Of a stretch of 64,000 nt of DNA, positions 45,561 to 56,850 are shown piece after piece. Made by a program: the position numbers and the translations under genes. Each line of letters opens with the position of its first letter. Position 1 is the stretch's first letter. A model generated the notes under the pieces. That model made no database searches, had not been told where the DNA came from, and saw only the letters and a program-made list of their open reading frames with translations. The stretch is from Excoecaria cochinchinensis. Lineage: Eukaryota > Streptophyta > Magnoliopsida > Malpighiales > Euphorbiaceae. The stretch spans positions 5,328,501 to 5,392,500 of the forward strand of contig CANTUQ010000081.1 of assembly GCA_947683425.1 (NCBI GenBank), given 5' to 3'.

Positions 45561-46440
45561 ATGAGGCTAGCGGGACAGACCAGCCGCCGTTCAGACCAAG
45601 ATAAGGCTAGTGGGACACCAGCGATAGAACAGATCGCAATAGAGGATGCAGTTAGACAACACTTCACCTCACACCGCGCAGGCCGAGATGAGGCCGTCAT
45701 TTGGATAGAACAGCCGCCATGCAGACCGAGATGAGGTTAGCGGGGGACAGCGATAGAACAGATCACAACAGAGGATGCAGTTAGACAACACTTCACCTCA
45801 CACCGCGCAGACCGAGATGAGGCTAGCGGGACAGACCAGCCGCCGTGCAAACCGAGATGAGGTTAGCGGGGGACAGCGATAGAACAGATCACAATAGAGG
45901 ATGCAGTTAGACAACACTTCACCTCACGCCGTGCAAGCCGACCGAAGGCGAGCGGGACAATGCGACATAAAATATTGCAAATGAGCCACAGTCTGATAGC
46001 GCTACAGCTCAACGGCAACAAGTCGTAACATTCCACACAGAAAAAAGGAACATGGTTTTACACCAATTCGAAAATGACAAGCAGTTAAAAGGAAGGACAA
46101 ACAGATCAAACATTATGTCCTTCAAGATCAAATTCAATATTAGATGAGAATCAACAGATCAGAATCGTACCTTGCAGATTGAATGGGGGTTAGCAAGGAA
46201 AGTTCGCAAGCCTAAACGGGACTAGCGATATAAATCAGACACCATGCAGGCTGAGATGAGGCTAGCGAGACAGATTAGTCACCGCGTATGCCAAGACGAG
46301 GGCAGAGGGGCACATGCGATGGAACGGATCGCAACAGAGGTTGGAGTTAGAGACACCGCACCTCACATCGCACAGGCTGAGATGAGGCTAGTGGGACAGA
46401 GTAGACACCGTGCATGCCAAGACGAGGATAGCGGGGTACA
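45561..46440. repeat. Tandem array of about 125-130 bp units in E6
   Basis: Three near-identical units around 45620, 45748 and 45876 (GATAGAACAGATC ... GATGCAGTTAGACAACACTT ... CCGAGATGAGGCTAGCGGG). More diverged relatives follow at 46235-46440 after a unique gap (about 45960-46230). Confidence 0.85.
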
Positions 46441-46454
46441 CGCGATAGATTGGA

Positions 46455-47290
46455 TCCGGACTTTGTAAGTCTAGAGCAGACTCGGTGCAGCTCAAGAGAG
46501 CAACCCTCGCGTTTTGTAAGTCTGGAGCAGACTCGGCGCATCACCATCCGCACTTTGTAAGTCTGGAGTAGACTCGGTGCAGCTCAGGAGAGCAACCCTC
46601 GAGTTTGTAAGTCTGAAGCAGACTCGGCGCATCACCACCTGCACTTTGTAAGTCTTGAGTAGACTCGGTGCAGCTCAGGAGAGCAACCCTCGCATTTGTA
46701 AGTCCGGAGCAGACTCGGCGCATCACCATCCGCACTTTGTAAGTCTGGAGTAAACCCGGTGCAGCTCAAGAGAGCAACCCTCGCGTTTGTAAGTCTGGAG
46801 CAGACTCGGCGCATCACCATCCGCACTATATAAGTCTGGAGTAGACTTGGTGCAGCTCAGGAGAGCAACCCTCGCGTTTGTAAGTCCGGAGCAGACTCGG
46901 CGCATCACCATCAGCACTTTGCAAGTCTGGAGTAAACTCGGTGCAGCTCAGGAGAGCAATCCTCGCGTTTGTAAGTCTGGAGCAGACTCGGCGCATCACC
47001 ATCCGTACTTTGTAAGTCTAGAGTAGACTCGGTGCAGCTCAGGAGAGCAACCCTCGCGTTTGTAAGTCTGGAGCAGACCTGGCGCATCACCATCCGCTCT
47101 TCATAAGTCTGGAGCAGACTCGGTGCAGCTCAGGAGAGCAACCCTCACGTTTTGTAAGTCCGGAGCAGGCTCGGAGCATCACCATCCGCACTTTGTAAGT
47201 CTGGAGTAGACTCGGTGTAGCTCAAGAGAGCAACCCTCACGTTTTGTAAGTCTGGAGCAGGCTCGACGCATCACTACTTTCCCGGCAAAA
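46455..47290. repeat. 91-bp higher-order tandem array in E6
   Basis: About nine copies of a 91-bp unit made of two related halves of about 45 bp. Each half begins TTTGTAAGTCTGGAGCAGAC; one continues TCGGTGCAGCTCAGGAGAGC, the other TCGGCGCATCACCATCCGCA. The strict alternation is a higher-order repeat. Recurring minus-strand frames across it are periodicity artefacts. Confidence 0.95.
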
Positions 47291-47375
47291 AGGTAAGGAC
47301 TGCCACAGGTATGCGTTTCTTTCCTTTCTTCTCTGAATTTTGGCTCATCTAGACACTAGTGCACTAGTTTCTTCA

Positions 47376-47389
47376 AAATTGGAGGCAAC
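47376..47389 (+). other. Polypurine-type tract of E6
   Basis: AAATTGGAGGCAAC directly before the 3' LTR start at 47390. Confidence 0.7.
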
Positions 47390-49941
47390 TGTAGACACCG
47401 GGTCCTGAGGCAGTCCAGGTCAGAGTTACCCGATGACAAGATCAATGTCGGTTTTTGGATAAATGGACGAAATTCGGAGGTTTTCATTTTTTGGCTTCAC
47501 AAGGATTAAAATCTTTTTCTCTATGGCGTGAAGTTTTGAAAGAATTTGGGAAATTTAGCTTAAAATTGAGATTTTGCTGTTCAGACGGGATGACTGTCGG
47601 AGTAGGGACGCCCGTCCCTAGTTAGTTTGCCCCGTCTCTAGCATATAGGGATGAGCCGTCGTTTAGACAGATAGGCCATCTCTATGCGTTGTAGGGACGG
47701 CCCTGTCGGTTGCGGCGGACACGTGTCGGCGTAAAAACGTCCCTCCCTAGTCCCGCGCCTTGGCCCGTCTGAACCCAGATTTACACGCGTACCCTCATTA
47801 GGGGCGTAAAGCCCGTCAGTATTTAAAGGGATGCCCGTCGGTAGTGGATCTGATCAGATAGCGCCGGATTTGTTAAAATTTGATCTGATAAGCTTTTATC
47901 TAAAAAATGGGGATAGGATATTTGGTTAAAAAAATTGAATTTTAAACTCCTTTTAAAATTCAAACTTTAAACTGATGCTTATCTTATTTATCTCCAAAAA
48001 TTCTATAAATTGTGAAGTAAAATTCATTATTTGGGGTTGGAAAAGTTAACAAAATTTTTGGAGGAAAATTAGCAAATTTTGAGAGAGTGAGAAATTTTTA
48101 AAGAAAAATCTTTTGTGAGCAATTCACAAAAATCTAAGAAATCTCTATTATTTTCAGAATTTTATTCGATAAAAATTCTTTCAATTAATTGATTTTTTCT
48201 CAAATTCTTCTTGTGAATTAAGCCAATTTGAGGTAACGAGATTCATTCGTTTCCATCAATCCAGCTAATTCAAATACTTGATCGCTATCAAATTTTCAAA
48301 GAAAGAAAGACATAAATTTTCTTTCTTTGATCCATTTTTACTTGATCCTTGTGGAGTGTGCGGGGACCGAAATCATTCGACATTCACCCAAAAAGGTAAA
48401 ATCCGAGGGTAAACATTCTGAATTGATATTTGTGTAATTTAACTTGACTTATGTTATTTGTTTTTTTATTTTTTGTAATAATATTTTTTACAAAGAATTG
48501 GAATTTTGAAAGGTTTTTTAACTTTTTTTTCTGCAATCAGGGGTGACCGACGGGCAGAGTGGTTACCGATGCCCGTCTTCATTCTGAGAGACAGGACATG
48601 GGCGACACTCCACTCCGTCCGCCGGTCACACTAATTTATTTTTACCCCTTTTATCTTTTAACCCATTTTTCAAGCTTCTTGTTATGTTACTTTTCTTTAT
48701 TTTATTCACGATTTTGACACTAACATGTTTATTTCTATGAGTTATTTTTTTGACCATGATGGAATTGGAGTGGTTAATGAGGGTGGTCGCGCTAACCTGA
48801 GGCTTCCTATCCGGGTTCTTTCTTTACCCTTGACTTTATTCATTTTATTATGAAGATTATTTTAATGTCGTTAAGGTAAAACGGACCAAATGTTTTTCGA
48901 TAATTAATTTGGGATTTTTTTTCGAAAGCCAGAGACCAAAGTCTCGTTTTTAGCCAATAAAACCATCACGTCAAAAATTGTTTTATAATAAATATGCATG
49001 GCAGGACCGATGTCCTCATCATTAATGAATATCTCGATTTTTGTATGGTTTATATATTATTTTTTTTAATGGGGGTTGTATTCCGCCCCTAGTTTTATTG
49101 TAATTTATTTTGAGGATATTTATTTCAATAACGCTTTATTTATCGCTTCCACTACGTGAATGATTGCGCCTTAATTAAATGCATCGTGTGGAAAATTGAT
49201 GAAATAATAAATTCAAAACTTAATTATAACATTAATCAAGGTACAAATAAATGAGAAGTCCCGAACTCACTCTGGTCTTGGGCTCAATGAGGTTAGAGGT
49301 CTAGGACCTCCAAAATATCTCTTGTTCCCCTTCAAAAGGCTTAATTTACATAATCCTAGGCTCCAGGGGGTAGAGGCTGAGACCTCCAAAATCTCTCTGG
49401 TTTGCCCAAGATAGATATGTATGCGCCGTCTTAGGCTCGCTGTGTCACACCCCCATCGCCGTCCCCGTTGGAAGGACACCGACGGACGCGCTACATGACA
49501 CTCACATATACAGATATACACATGCACAATGCGGAAGCATACATTCATACTTAACATACATACGAAAATACGGTTTAATTAAAAACTTACCTTGACTTAC
49601 CTTGCGGTACAGACTGAACATGCAATGACTCACGCACACGCAGGCACTAAGCAAAAGCATACACAGAAGCATACATATGACCATTCAACGGAAGCATCAG
49701 TGAAATAATAAAACAAAGGAATAACTAAACATCTAAACATAAAGACATAATAACTATTACATTCCCAAAAGAAAACTCAAGAACGAAACATAATAATTAC
49801 ATATCCAATACTACTGAATACAAAAGCTGAAATACAGAAGCTGAACAAAATACAGAACTTCTAACTCCTACGTGGCCGACCTTGCAGAAGCGCGACTCGA
49901 ACAGAACCAAACCTGCCACCTGCACGGAAAGGAAATCCGTG

Positions 49942-49959
49942 CTAAGCGATAACGCTTAG
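49942..49959. other. Perfect conserved stem-loop in LTR-7
   Basis: CTAAGCG-ATAA-CGCTTAG, preceded by CCGTG and followed by TGGGGAGA: the consensus form of the motif, 499 bp from the LTR edge. Confidence 0.92.
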
Positions 49960-51065
49960 TGGGGAGAACACACAAGAATATGGACGGCCATTCACAATGG
50001 TCGTCAAGGCAAAACACATTCAGATGACAAATGCAGATATTCATAGCATATCAATAATCAGGCTGCTCAATAAAGGCACTCAATCGATAACTCGTAAACA
50101 GACCATAAACTCATGTCCGGGATATACCAAAATAGACAACATACAATATACGATACAAATGTCATCATGCCGAACTACATACTATAACTCATGCATAGAC
50201 CTACATGGGTATCGAATGATAGCATTTACCATGCGGAGTCACAAAAGCTATACACATGCAATAGATATAACTAAGTACCCATGCATGAACTGACAATCAA
50301 ACCATCATGTTAAGCATGCTAGTTAACCAACATACTTAAACATGTCAAACATATACACTAGTTAAATACCCAAGAGATAACATTTAGAGCATCACAATAC
50401 CGCTGCGCAACTCTAATATATATTAAGCATCATGCAGGAACACTCTGATAGCGGGAACTGAAGGCATAATCACATAACCTTACATTCATATCATCATCAT
50501 GCAGAAAGTACAGTAATCATCACATACTTACCATCACAGCTGCTTCGGTTCACATGCTAATAATTAACAAAACATGTTTAAGTCACATACATAAATACTC
50601 TAGCCGAATCATCTTCAAAGCATTCAGAAACTTATAACAAATCACATGACAAGTACGGATAATCCTGTTAGATATAAAGTCATGCTTATTTAAAACAGAC
50701 ATACATTCTGAAGCCCATAGTCACATTCATATACGTATAAACTGATTCCTGAGATCTTTATCATAATCAAACGGATATCACATTCATATAATTATTTCAA
50801 AGTAATACAAACCAGTAAAGCACCTGCTGACTCACAATAGTGGATAACGAGTGTACTGAACTGATTAGTACCTTACGGGTACAAATCGAAAACCACTTTA
50901 TTTTGTCACAAAAGCATTTTACTGATGGGGGATCTTAACCCGATCCAAATACATTAAAAAGGATCACGAGGATCCGTACTGAGGGGGGGTTCGCGAGGAA
51001 CCATACGGGGGACCTGATCAGGGTCCAATACGTTCAAAGGGCGCTGCAGCTACTGAAAGACTCTA

Positions 51066-51079
51066 TTAGGCATGCCTAA
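51066..51079. other. 14-bp palindrome in LTR-7
   Basis: TTAGGCATGCCTAA: still a perfect palindrome although the outer pair has changed from A/T to T/A relative to the other families. Confidence 0.85.
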
Positions 51080-52083
51080 CTATCCACTAGACTGACTCTC
51101 GCAGGTCATGCATAAAATAATTCACACTTCGAATCGCATAACGCATAATTACATATATACATCATGCATAAGCCAGAGTACAATAGACATATACATATGC
51201 TCATAAAGTTGATCATATCTCATACAACTCCGCATTGCAAAACATATTACAGTCCATACATTTTAACATTAAATAGTATTTTAAAGCATGCCAAGAATCA
51301 GATAAAGAAGCACTACCATACCAATAATTAGCAATACAAAATCTTAATCATACATTAGGTGCAGATACTAAGCATAAATCATGCATAGTCCAAATTACAT
51401 CTCAACATAACACATTGAGTTCCAAGGCTAAAGCATAACCATGTATTCCGACATCAGCCATAATATTCAATAAGTCTGGCATAGCAGAATGCCAATCCTA
51501 CTTTATACAAGTCAAGTACTGGAGCATGCAATAACTCAATTGATAACATCAGCACTATTCATCTTTCTAAAGCATAACAGGAACACATGTTGAATCATAT
51601 TATGCTAAAGACCAAGGATGCATCATCATAATCGAGGAAAGTTACAGCATAAACTTAAGCATAGCAAATTATCCTTAAAGAAGAAACAAACTAAAATATG
51701 CATAGCATAATTCACATTAAGACAGAGCATGTTTGGGACTTAAACAATCGGAAAGTCATTATTCATAATTCCTTCACATTCAGGATATGACGTGAAATAC
51801 ATATCACAATATAATAAGCATATTAAAGTCCAAACCATACAGTTAAAATCCCACAATCATTCAAGAGGATTACTATAATCCAAAACTGATTCCAAAATAC
51901 TACATATAACTTATCTTAGATAACATATTATTAATACCAAATAAATTGGAATAATCAGTCATCTCATCAAGATAATATGACACACAGTAGCGGAAAATAC
52001 CATGAAAAGCTTTTGGAAACCATTTTATAAAAACTGGACACTTGGGAAGGAAAAACAGAAGCAAAACAGAAGAATCGGAAGAC

Positions 52084-52353
52084 CTCACATCACGTGAGGG
52101 CTGCTCACGTCGTGAGCATTGCTCACGTAACGTGAGCATTGCTCACGTCGTGAGCATTGCTCACGTAACGTGAGCAATCTGCTCACGTAACGTGAGCAAT
52201 CTGCTCACGTCGTGAGCATTGCTCACGTAACGTGAGCATTGCTCACGTCGTGAGCATTGCTCACGTAACGTGAGCATTGCTCAAGTCGTGAGCATTGCTC
52301 ACGTAACGTGAGCAATCTGCTCACGTCGTGAGCCTAGCTCACGTCACGTGAGC
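52084..52353. repeat. GCTCACGT palindromic array in LTR-7
   Basis: About a dozen consecutive inverted repeats of two kinds: GCTCACGT-CGTGAGC and GCTCACGT-A-ACGTGAGC, separated by ATT or AATCT. One degenerate unit reads GCTCAAGT. The array can fold as a row of small hairpins or as larger structures. Confidence 0.95.
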
Positions 52354-53983
52354 TACTTCACTTGCCCTCTTCTTCTTCCCCGAAAACGCAAATCTGCACA
52401 TTCTCCATCGTTTCCAGAAATCCATTCCAACCATTCAGAATTCATTCAATCATGCATAAACTCATTCTTTATCACATAAATACATAACACAACATACTCA
52501 AGATCAATTTAAACTCAACATTCCATAATTTAATCAAAACAATCAAAAACAAGTGTAATCATATACCAAATTCTTTCAAGAACAGAAACCCTAAAATCAC
52601 AGCAAGTTAAACTCAGCACTTTTAATTCAATCTTACGTATGCCTCATTAACACATCTAATCACATAGATCATGCATAAACACATGCCAAACATACCAAAT
52701 TCCAGAAATGCAAACACATATACATCCTAAGTGAGAAGTAGGGCAAAAACACTAAGAAATCCAAATGCAGTAAACAGAGCTCCCAAACCTCAAAAATCAC
52801 GATCCAAAATCAGGCTTCCAACTTCAAGATCAAACCTCTCTCTTTTCCTTGCCTTTACTTTGCTTCTTCTTATCATCCAAGACTTGCACAAACACATAAA
52901 CCACAAAATCTTTAGTCCAAACCTTAACTCAACCAAAAACCAAAACCAGGAGAAGATGAAGAAGAACAGAACATGCAGGAAACGAAATTCCAACTTACCT
53001 CTTCCAGCAACCAAAGCACACTCCACCAAGAAACCCAAACATGCACACAACCAAGGAAGGGGAGGCAAAGAACGGGAAAAAGGAAAAGAAAGAAATCAAA
53101 GAGGAGAAGAAGAGAGTGTAGAAAACGTGATCTGCCCTTCTCTTTCCATCTTTGTCTCCTTTTCTCATTTTCCCATTAATTGTCCACCAACCAAGACACA
53201 TGGCAGCTCCCAACAGAACCACAAAATCCACTTAACATTCCAAATCAAAGTACCATACCCTCACATGCACTCAAACATTTCCTTAATAAATATCTTGTCT
53301 TAATGCTCTTTAGTCCTTAGACAAATTACACTTCACTCACTTACACATTTCTTCCTTTACCAACTTAATTAACTTTTCAATTAGGTCCTTAACACTCCAA
53401 ATTCTCAAACACAATTTACTGAAATACCCTTCCGATCCCGACTTCGCATGCAAATCCGACCAGGGCTATTTTGGGGTGTGACACGCTGAGGCTAGACGAC
53501 CCTTCCCAATGTTCTATTGGGTGGCGACTCCAAGAAACCTCCTTATTGCCCAAAATAGACGCACTTGTAAATACCTTACAAGTTTTAATGAATCCCATCC
53601 CGATCGCCCTAAAGCGGGCTTTCGGCAGGCCACAGGGTTCGGCGCGCGTCACAATATGCATACTATTGTAGACATCCATGTTATTATTGAGTGTATGATT
53701 TAAGAATTGTTTGAGAAACTAACTTTGATTTCCTATTGAAATTATAATGGAGAGATAAATATATATAAAAAGATCAAATATGTATGATAGGCAAGATTAT
53801 ATGACTAAATGTGTCGCTGCACTTTCTTTAATTGTAATTATGATATGAAAACTTGATCATATATGGAATCTTTGTATAAGAATGATTAAGGGTATGTATT
53901 TATATGTATTCAATAACTGCATATATTTGTTTGGGTTGTTGACGACTGCTGTGAGGGGTCGTCCATCTCATATGTATTCCCCA

Positions 53984-54000
53984 CTAAGCTTTAAGCTTAG
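53984..54000. other. Stem-loop in LTR-0
   Basis: CTAAGCTT-T-AAGCTTAG, perfect 8-bp arms, followed by CACGGGTG. It lies at the same distance (367 bp) from the LTR end as in the other families. Confidence 0.85.
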
Positions 54001-54367
54001 CACGGGTGTTTCATCCGTACAGATTTGGAGATAGAAGTGTCGCCAGGGACATTCTACAATAGTCAAGGCCAACGACTTTGTAGGACTATTTTAAATAGAT
54101 TTTGAAATTGGTATTTGTAATGTAATTAACCATTGTTTCAGTAATAAGTTATTTGTATATAATTCGATTAAAGCTAAGAATATTATACGACCTATGTATG
54201 TGAAAGTTTTTTGTATTGAAAGAAAAAAATTGAAAGAAAATTTATAATTCGGTTTTCCATTATTTGTTACTATTTCTTTTGCGTATTGTTCGATGACATC
54301 CTTCACTTGGTGTCATAGACCGACTATGTTATCATATGGTTGCTACGTACGGGTAAGAGGTGTTACA

Positions 54368-55548
54368 CTTAGTGTCCTAGCCTAGGAAGCTACTAGCTCT
54401 ACTCATAACCTTGCTTTTAATTAATGGTAAATTCCGAGCTGTGACAACCCACTATGGAAGTAAAACTCTCCTAGCATTAATTTTCTCCATCCACAAAGGT
54501 TCAATTTTACAATCTTATTTAAAGGGAACAAGTATCGTACTACTTGAACCGATTAATATTGGTAAAGCATAATTAATGGTCAGCATAGTAAGTTTGTATT
54601 TAAGCCTTTTTCTCAGCATTAAAATTAAGATCCTTTACATCCCATGTTCTTTAGGTTTTATTTTAAAAAAATAAATCATGCATATCAAGGCAAGTTATGG
54701 TATAGTTTTAAAAAGCATTAACAATAATTTTAAGCAGATATATTAATTCATTTATTAGAACTTATGCATTCCAAAGCTTTGAAAGTTGATAAAATTAATT
54801 ACCTTTCATGTGAAAAAGCAAGAAAGATTCATTTGTGCTAGCTCTCTAATATAAATCATTTTAATTTGAAAGCCCCTAGATTGCTAAAGGAAAGAAAAAG
54901 AAGTTCAAATTCATTTATTTTTGAAATTGCTATTATTATTTTTGAACGTGTAAAAGTATTCACATGATAATATGGTGTACAATGGGTGAATTTTGGGAAA
55001 GTGGAAAGGTAACATGCATGACATTCAATTATAGAATTCCTAAAATATGATATGAAACCCATCACCACTGCTACTCCTTGAACATTTGGCACAATTCAAG
55101 AAAAATTGCACTACAAATTATTTTTCAAATTGGGTAAACTAGACCATATTAGGGCTTTAGCAATTAGTTTCTCTTAGCTTAAAAGATTCTACTTTTATTT
55201 TGGATTTTGCCCCCATTTGGGTGAAGCATACCATCAATTATCATAATCATGTTTGGATTCATCATTATCTTTATTTAATGATTCATCATGCTTGTTAAAA
55301 GAAAACAAACTCTAACTTAAACAAAATATGCATTTATTATGGGAAAAGAAATATACTATGAAGCTCAAACAACATATCTTGGCCTTAGGCATAGCCAATA
55401 CAAAGTAAATTATTATGAGACTTATAAAGATACTTATTCTAGGGACTTATTAATCTAATAGGCTTGGCAAGTTTGTAATCTCCCAATTTGCAGGTGCTTA
55501 TCTAAGTCCTTGCTGATGAATACAATTTCCTTTGTCACTAATGATTGG
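54368..55548. other. Degenerate sequence, nothing recognised
   Basis: AT-rich sequence right of LTR-0 without coding homology or clear element ends. Confidence 0.5.
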
Positions 55549-55672
55549 TCAGAGAGTTATTTGACACATCATGGCCAAATTGCCTTGATCAAAATTGAGC
55601 CATCCAACCTTCCTTGAGTCTTGCACTTCTCTCTTGAAGGCAGTACAATTCTCAGTGTTGTGCCCTACTATC
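55549..55672 (-). pseudogene. Orphan Ty3-type gag knuckle fragment
   Basis: Minus strand reads GHNTENCTAFKREVQ then GWLNFDQGNLAMM before a stop at 55549-55551. This fits the second half of a Gag zinc knuckle (G-H-x4-C) and the following helix of Athila/Tat-type gag (compare GHTIDNCKTLRHAIQDLI in E6). Only about 40 residues survive. A TGTAGATACC boundary lies just right (55679), possibly an LTR edge of the lost element. Confidence 0.5.
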
Positions 55673-55989
55673 CCAACTGTAGATACCCCATGTCGTCAGG
55701 GGTATTTGCCAATAAGTAAAGGAAACTGAATTAATTGACATTTTGTTTATGAAAGTATTATATAAACATTAATTTATCAGTCATCTACTTTCTAATATTA
55801 CAGTAGAATATTAATACATATAAAAATTACTCTTAAATATATACATATGTGTAAAATTACATATAAATCGGTTAATCGTCAACCAATCGATTAACTAAAC
55901 ACTCAAGTTCAAGTTCAAATCCAAGTCCATCAACTATAATTTTAAAAATTAAATTCCACATACACATTCAATTGAACTTATTAACGGCT
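55673..55989. other. Short AT-rich spacer with a possible LTR edge
   Basis: Begins close to TGTAGATACCCC with a GATACCCC/GGGGTATT foldback (55681-55708). The rest is unassigned. Confidence 0.35.
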
Positions 55990-56801
55990 TGTAACACCAT
56001 ATACCCGCAATCGACCCGAGTATCAGGTGTCACAAGCTGCTTCATTCTTTTTCTTTAACTATGGTCTTTCATCATTAAACCCATTTAATTCACATACTAA
56101 TCATTCCTCATTGGATTGGCAGGTAAATTTTTTTTTCTTTCACATCGTATACTTAAACAATCAATGCCACCAATATTGAATTCCTATTTTGTATTCATTT
56201 ACAATTCATACCTATACATATATAACTTCATGTAATTATGAAACTACTGGACTCACCTGTGTACATATACATGTCATGCCATAATCTTATACATAATTCA
56301 TATTAATAATCTATTTTATCTTCTTCTTTTCGCCCAAATCTTCACTTGCTCCAATTCCATTATTAGCTTGGCCTACATCTGCACGTAGCAGCAACCAGGC
56401 GCTAAGCGATCTATGTCTAGTGGTGGATACAATTATAATATTTTCCATCTAATACATACACACATGCACACACATATTTTTGCACATTTAATTCCTTGAT
56501 CCTTAATTCCCCAGCATTTAATCTTAATTATTTATTATTTATGTATAATTATTTCACATTTCTTCATTTTTTACTTTTCTTATATAATTTTCCCAACATG
56601 TACATAATTAATTGACTTAGAACTTATGTGTTATTAATTTTTCTATATATGTTCCTTTCATCTCTTCTTAAATTTCCTCATTAGCTCCCTTTATCCTATT
56701 AAATTACATTTAAAACCTTAATTAAAAAAATTACTTGTTAAATTACTATTGTACCTTATGCCTTCTTTTTATTCCATAATTATAAATATTACCAATAAAC
56801 T

Positions 56802-56802
56802 C

Positions 56803-56850
<48 letters not shown>
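56802..56850. repeat. (ATT)n microsatellite
   Basis: Uninterrupted ATT triplets in LTR-9. Confidence 0.95.

Larger units (their letters stand above)
49443..53483 (-). mobile_element. Solo LTR-7
   Basis: A 4041-bp unit from TGTCACACCCCC to GGGGTGTGACA, TSD CGCTG (49438-49442 and 53484-53488). The empty site is intact in the E6 5' LTR near 36878. It has LTR ends but no partner or interior. From the sense 5' end (53483) come a palindromic array (52084-52353), the 14-bp palindrome as TTAGGCATGCCTAA (51066-51079) and the perfect stem-loop (49942-49959). Open frames at 52731-53303 and elsewhere carry no known domain. Confidence 0.9.
34845..53653 (+). mobile_element. E6: Tat/Ogre-like Ty3/gypsy element with solo LTR-7 in its 3' LTR
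   Basis: Ends TGTAGACACC and GCGCGTCACA, TSD ATATG (34840-34844 and 53654-53658). About 14.8 kb after removing LTR-7. Order: 5' LTR, PBS, leader, gag relic, RT, RNase H, remnant of a second RNase H, integrase, about 5.7 kb of non-coding sequence with several tandem arrays, PPT, 3' LTR. A second RNase H region next to integrase and a 3' tandem-repeat tract are Tat-clade traits. Capsid core and protease are not found, and all genes carry stops or frameshifts. E4 is the same family. Confidence 0.94.
47390..53653 (+). repeat. E6 3' LTR, interrupted by solo LTR-7
   Basis: Pieces 47390-49442 and 53489-53653, matching the 5' LTR over its length. Many differences are C-to-T or G-to-A changes at CG sites in the GC-rich blocks, as expected for methylated DNA. 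Confidence 0.94.
1..54367 (+). mobile_element. LTR-0: old host LTR, broken into five pieces by later insertions
   Basis: The pieces are 1-1644, 5178-5435, 7881-8327, 34497-34844 and 53659-54367, about 3.4 kb in total; the left end lies outside the window. Each gap is a complete insertion with a matching 5-bp target duplication, so the pieces rejoin cleanly. In + sense it has the order seen in its relatives: a GC-rich inverted-repeat block (about 700-925), a decayed copy of the 14-bp palindrome (7975-7988), the stem-loop CTAAGCTT-T-AAGCTTAG (53984-54000) and a terminal GGTGTTACA. No primer-binding site follows 54367, so it is a solo or a 3' LTR. Assignment to the long-LTR chromovirus type is inferred from these shared motifs; no coding sequence is attached to it. 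Confidence 0.7.

Noticed and set aside
46347..47093. Series of near-identical 60-68 codon minus-strand frames
   Set aside because: They recur every 91 bp because the tandem unit recurs; 91 is not a multiple of three, so it is a frame artefact rather than a repeat protein.
52084..52353. Palindromic repeats reminiscent of a CRISPR array
   Set aside because: No variable spacers and no cas genes; it is a hairpin array within an LTR.
52731..53303. 190-codon open frame in solo LTR-7
   Set aside because: Basic, low-complexity A/G-rich translation with overlapping frames on both strands and no domain; lies in LTR sequence.
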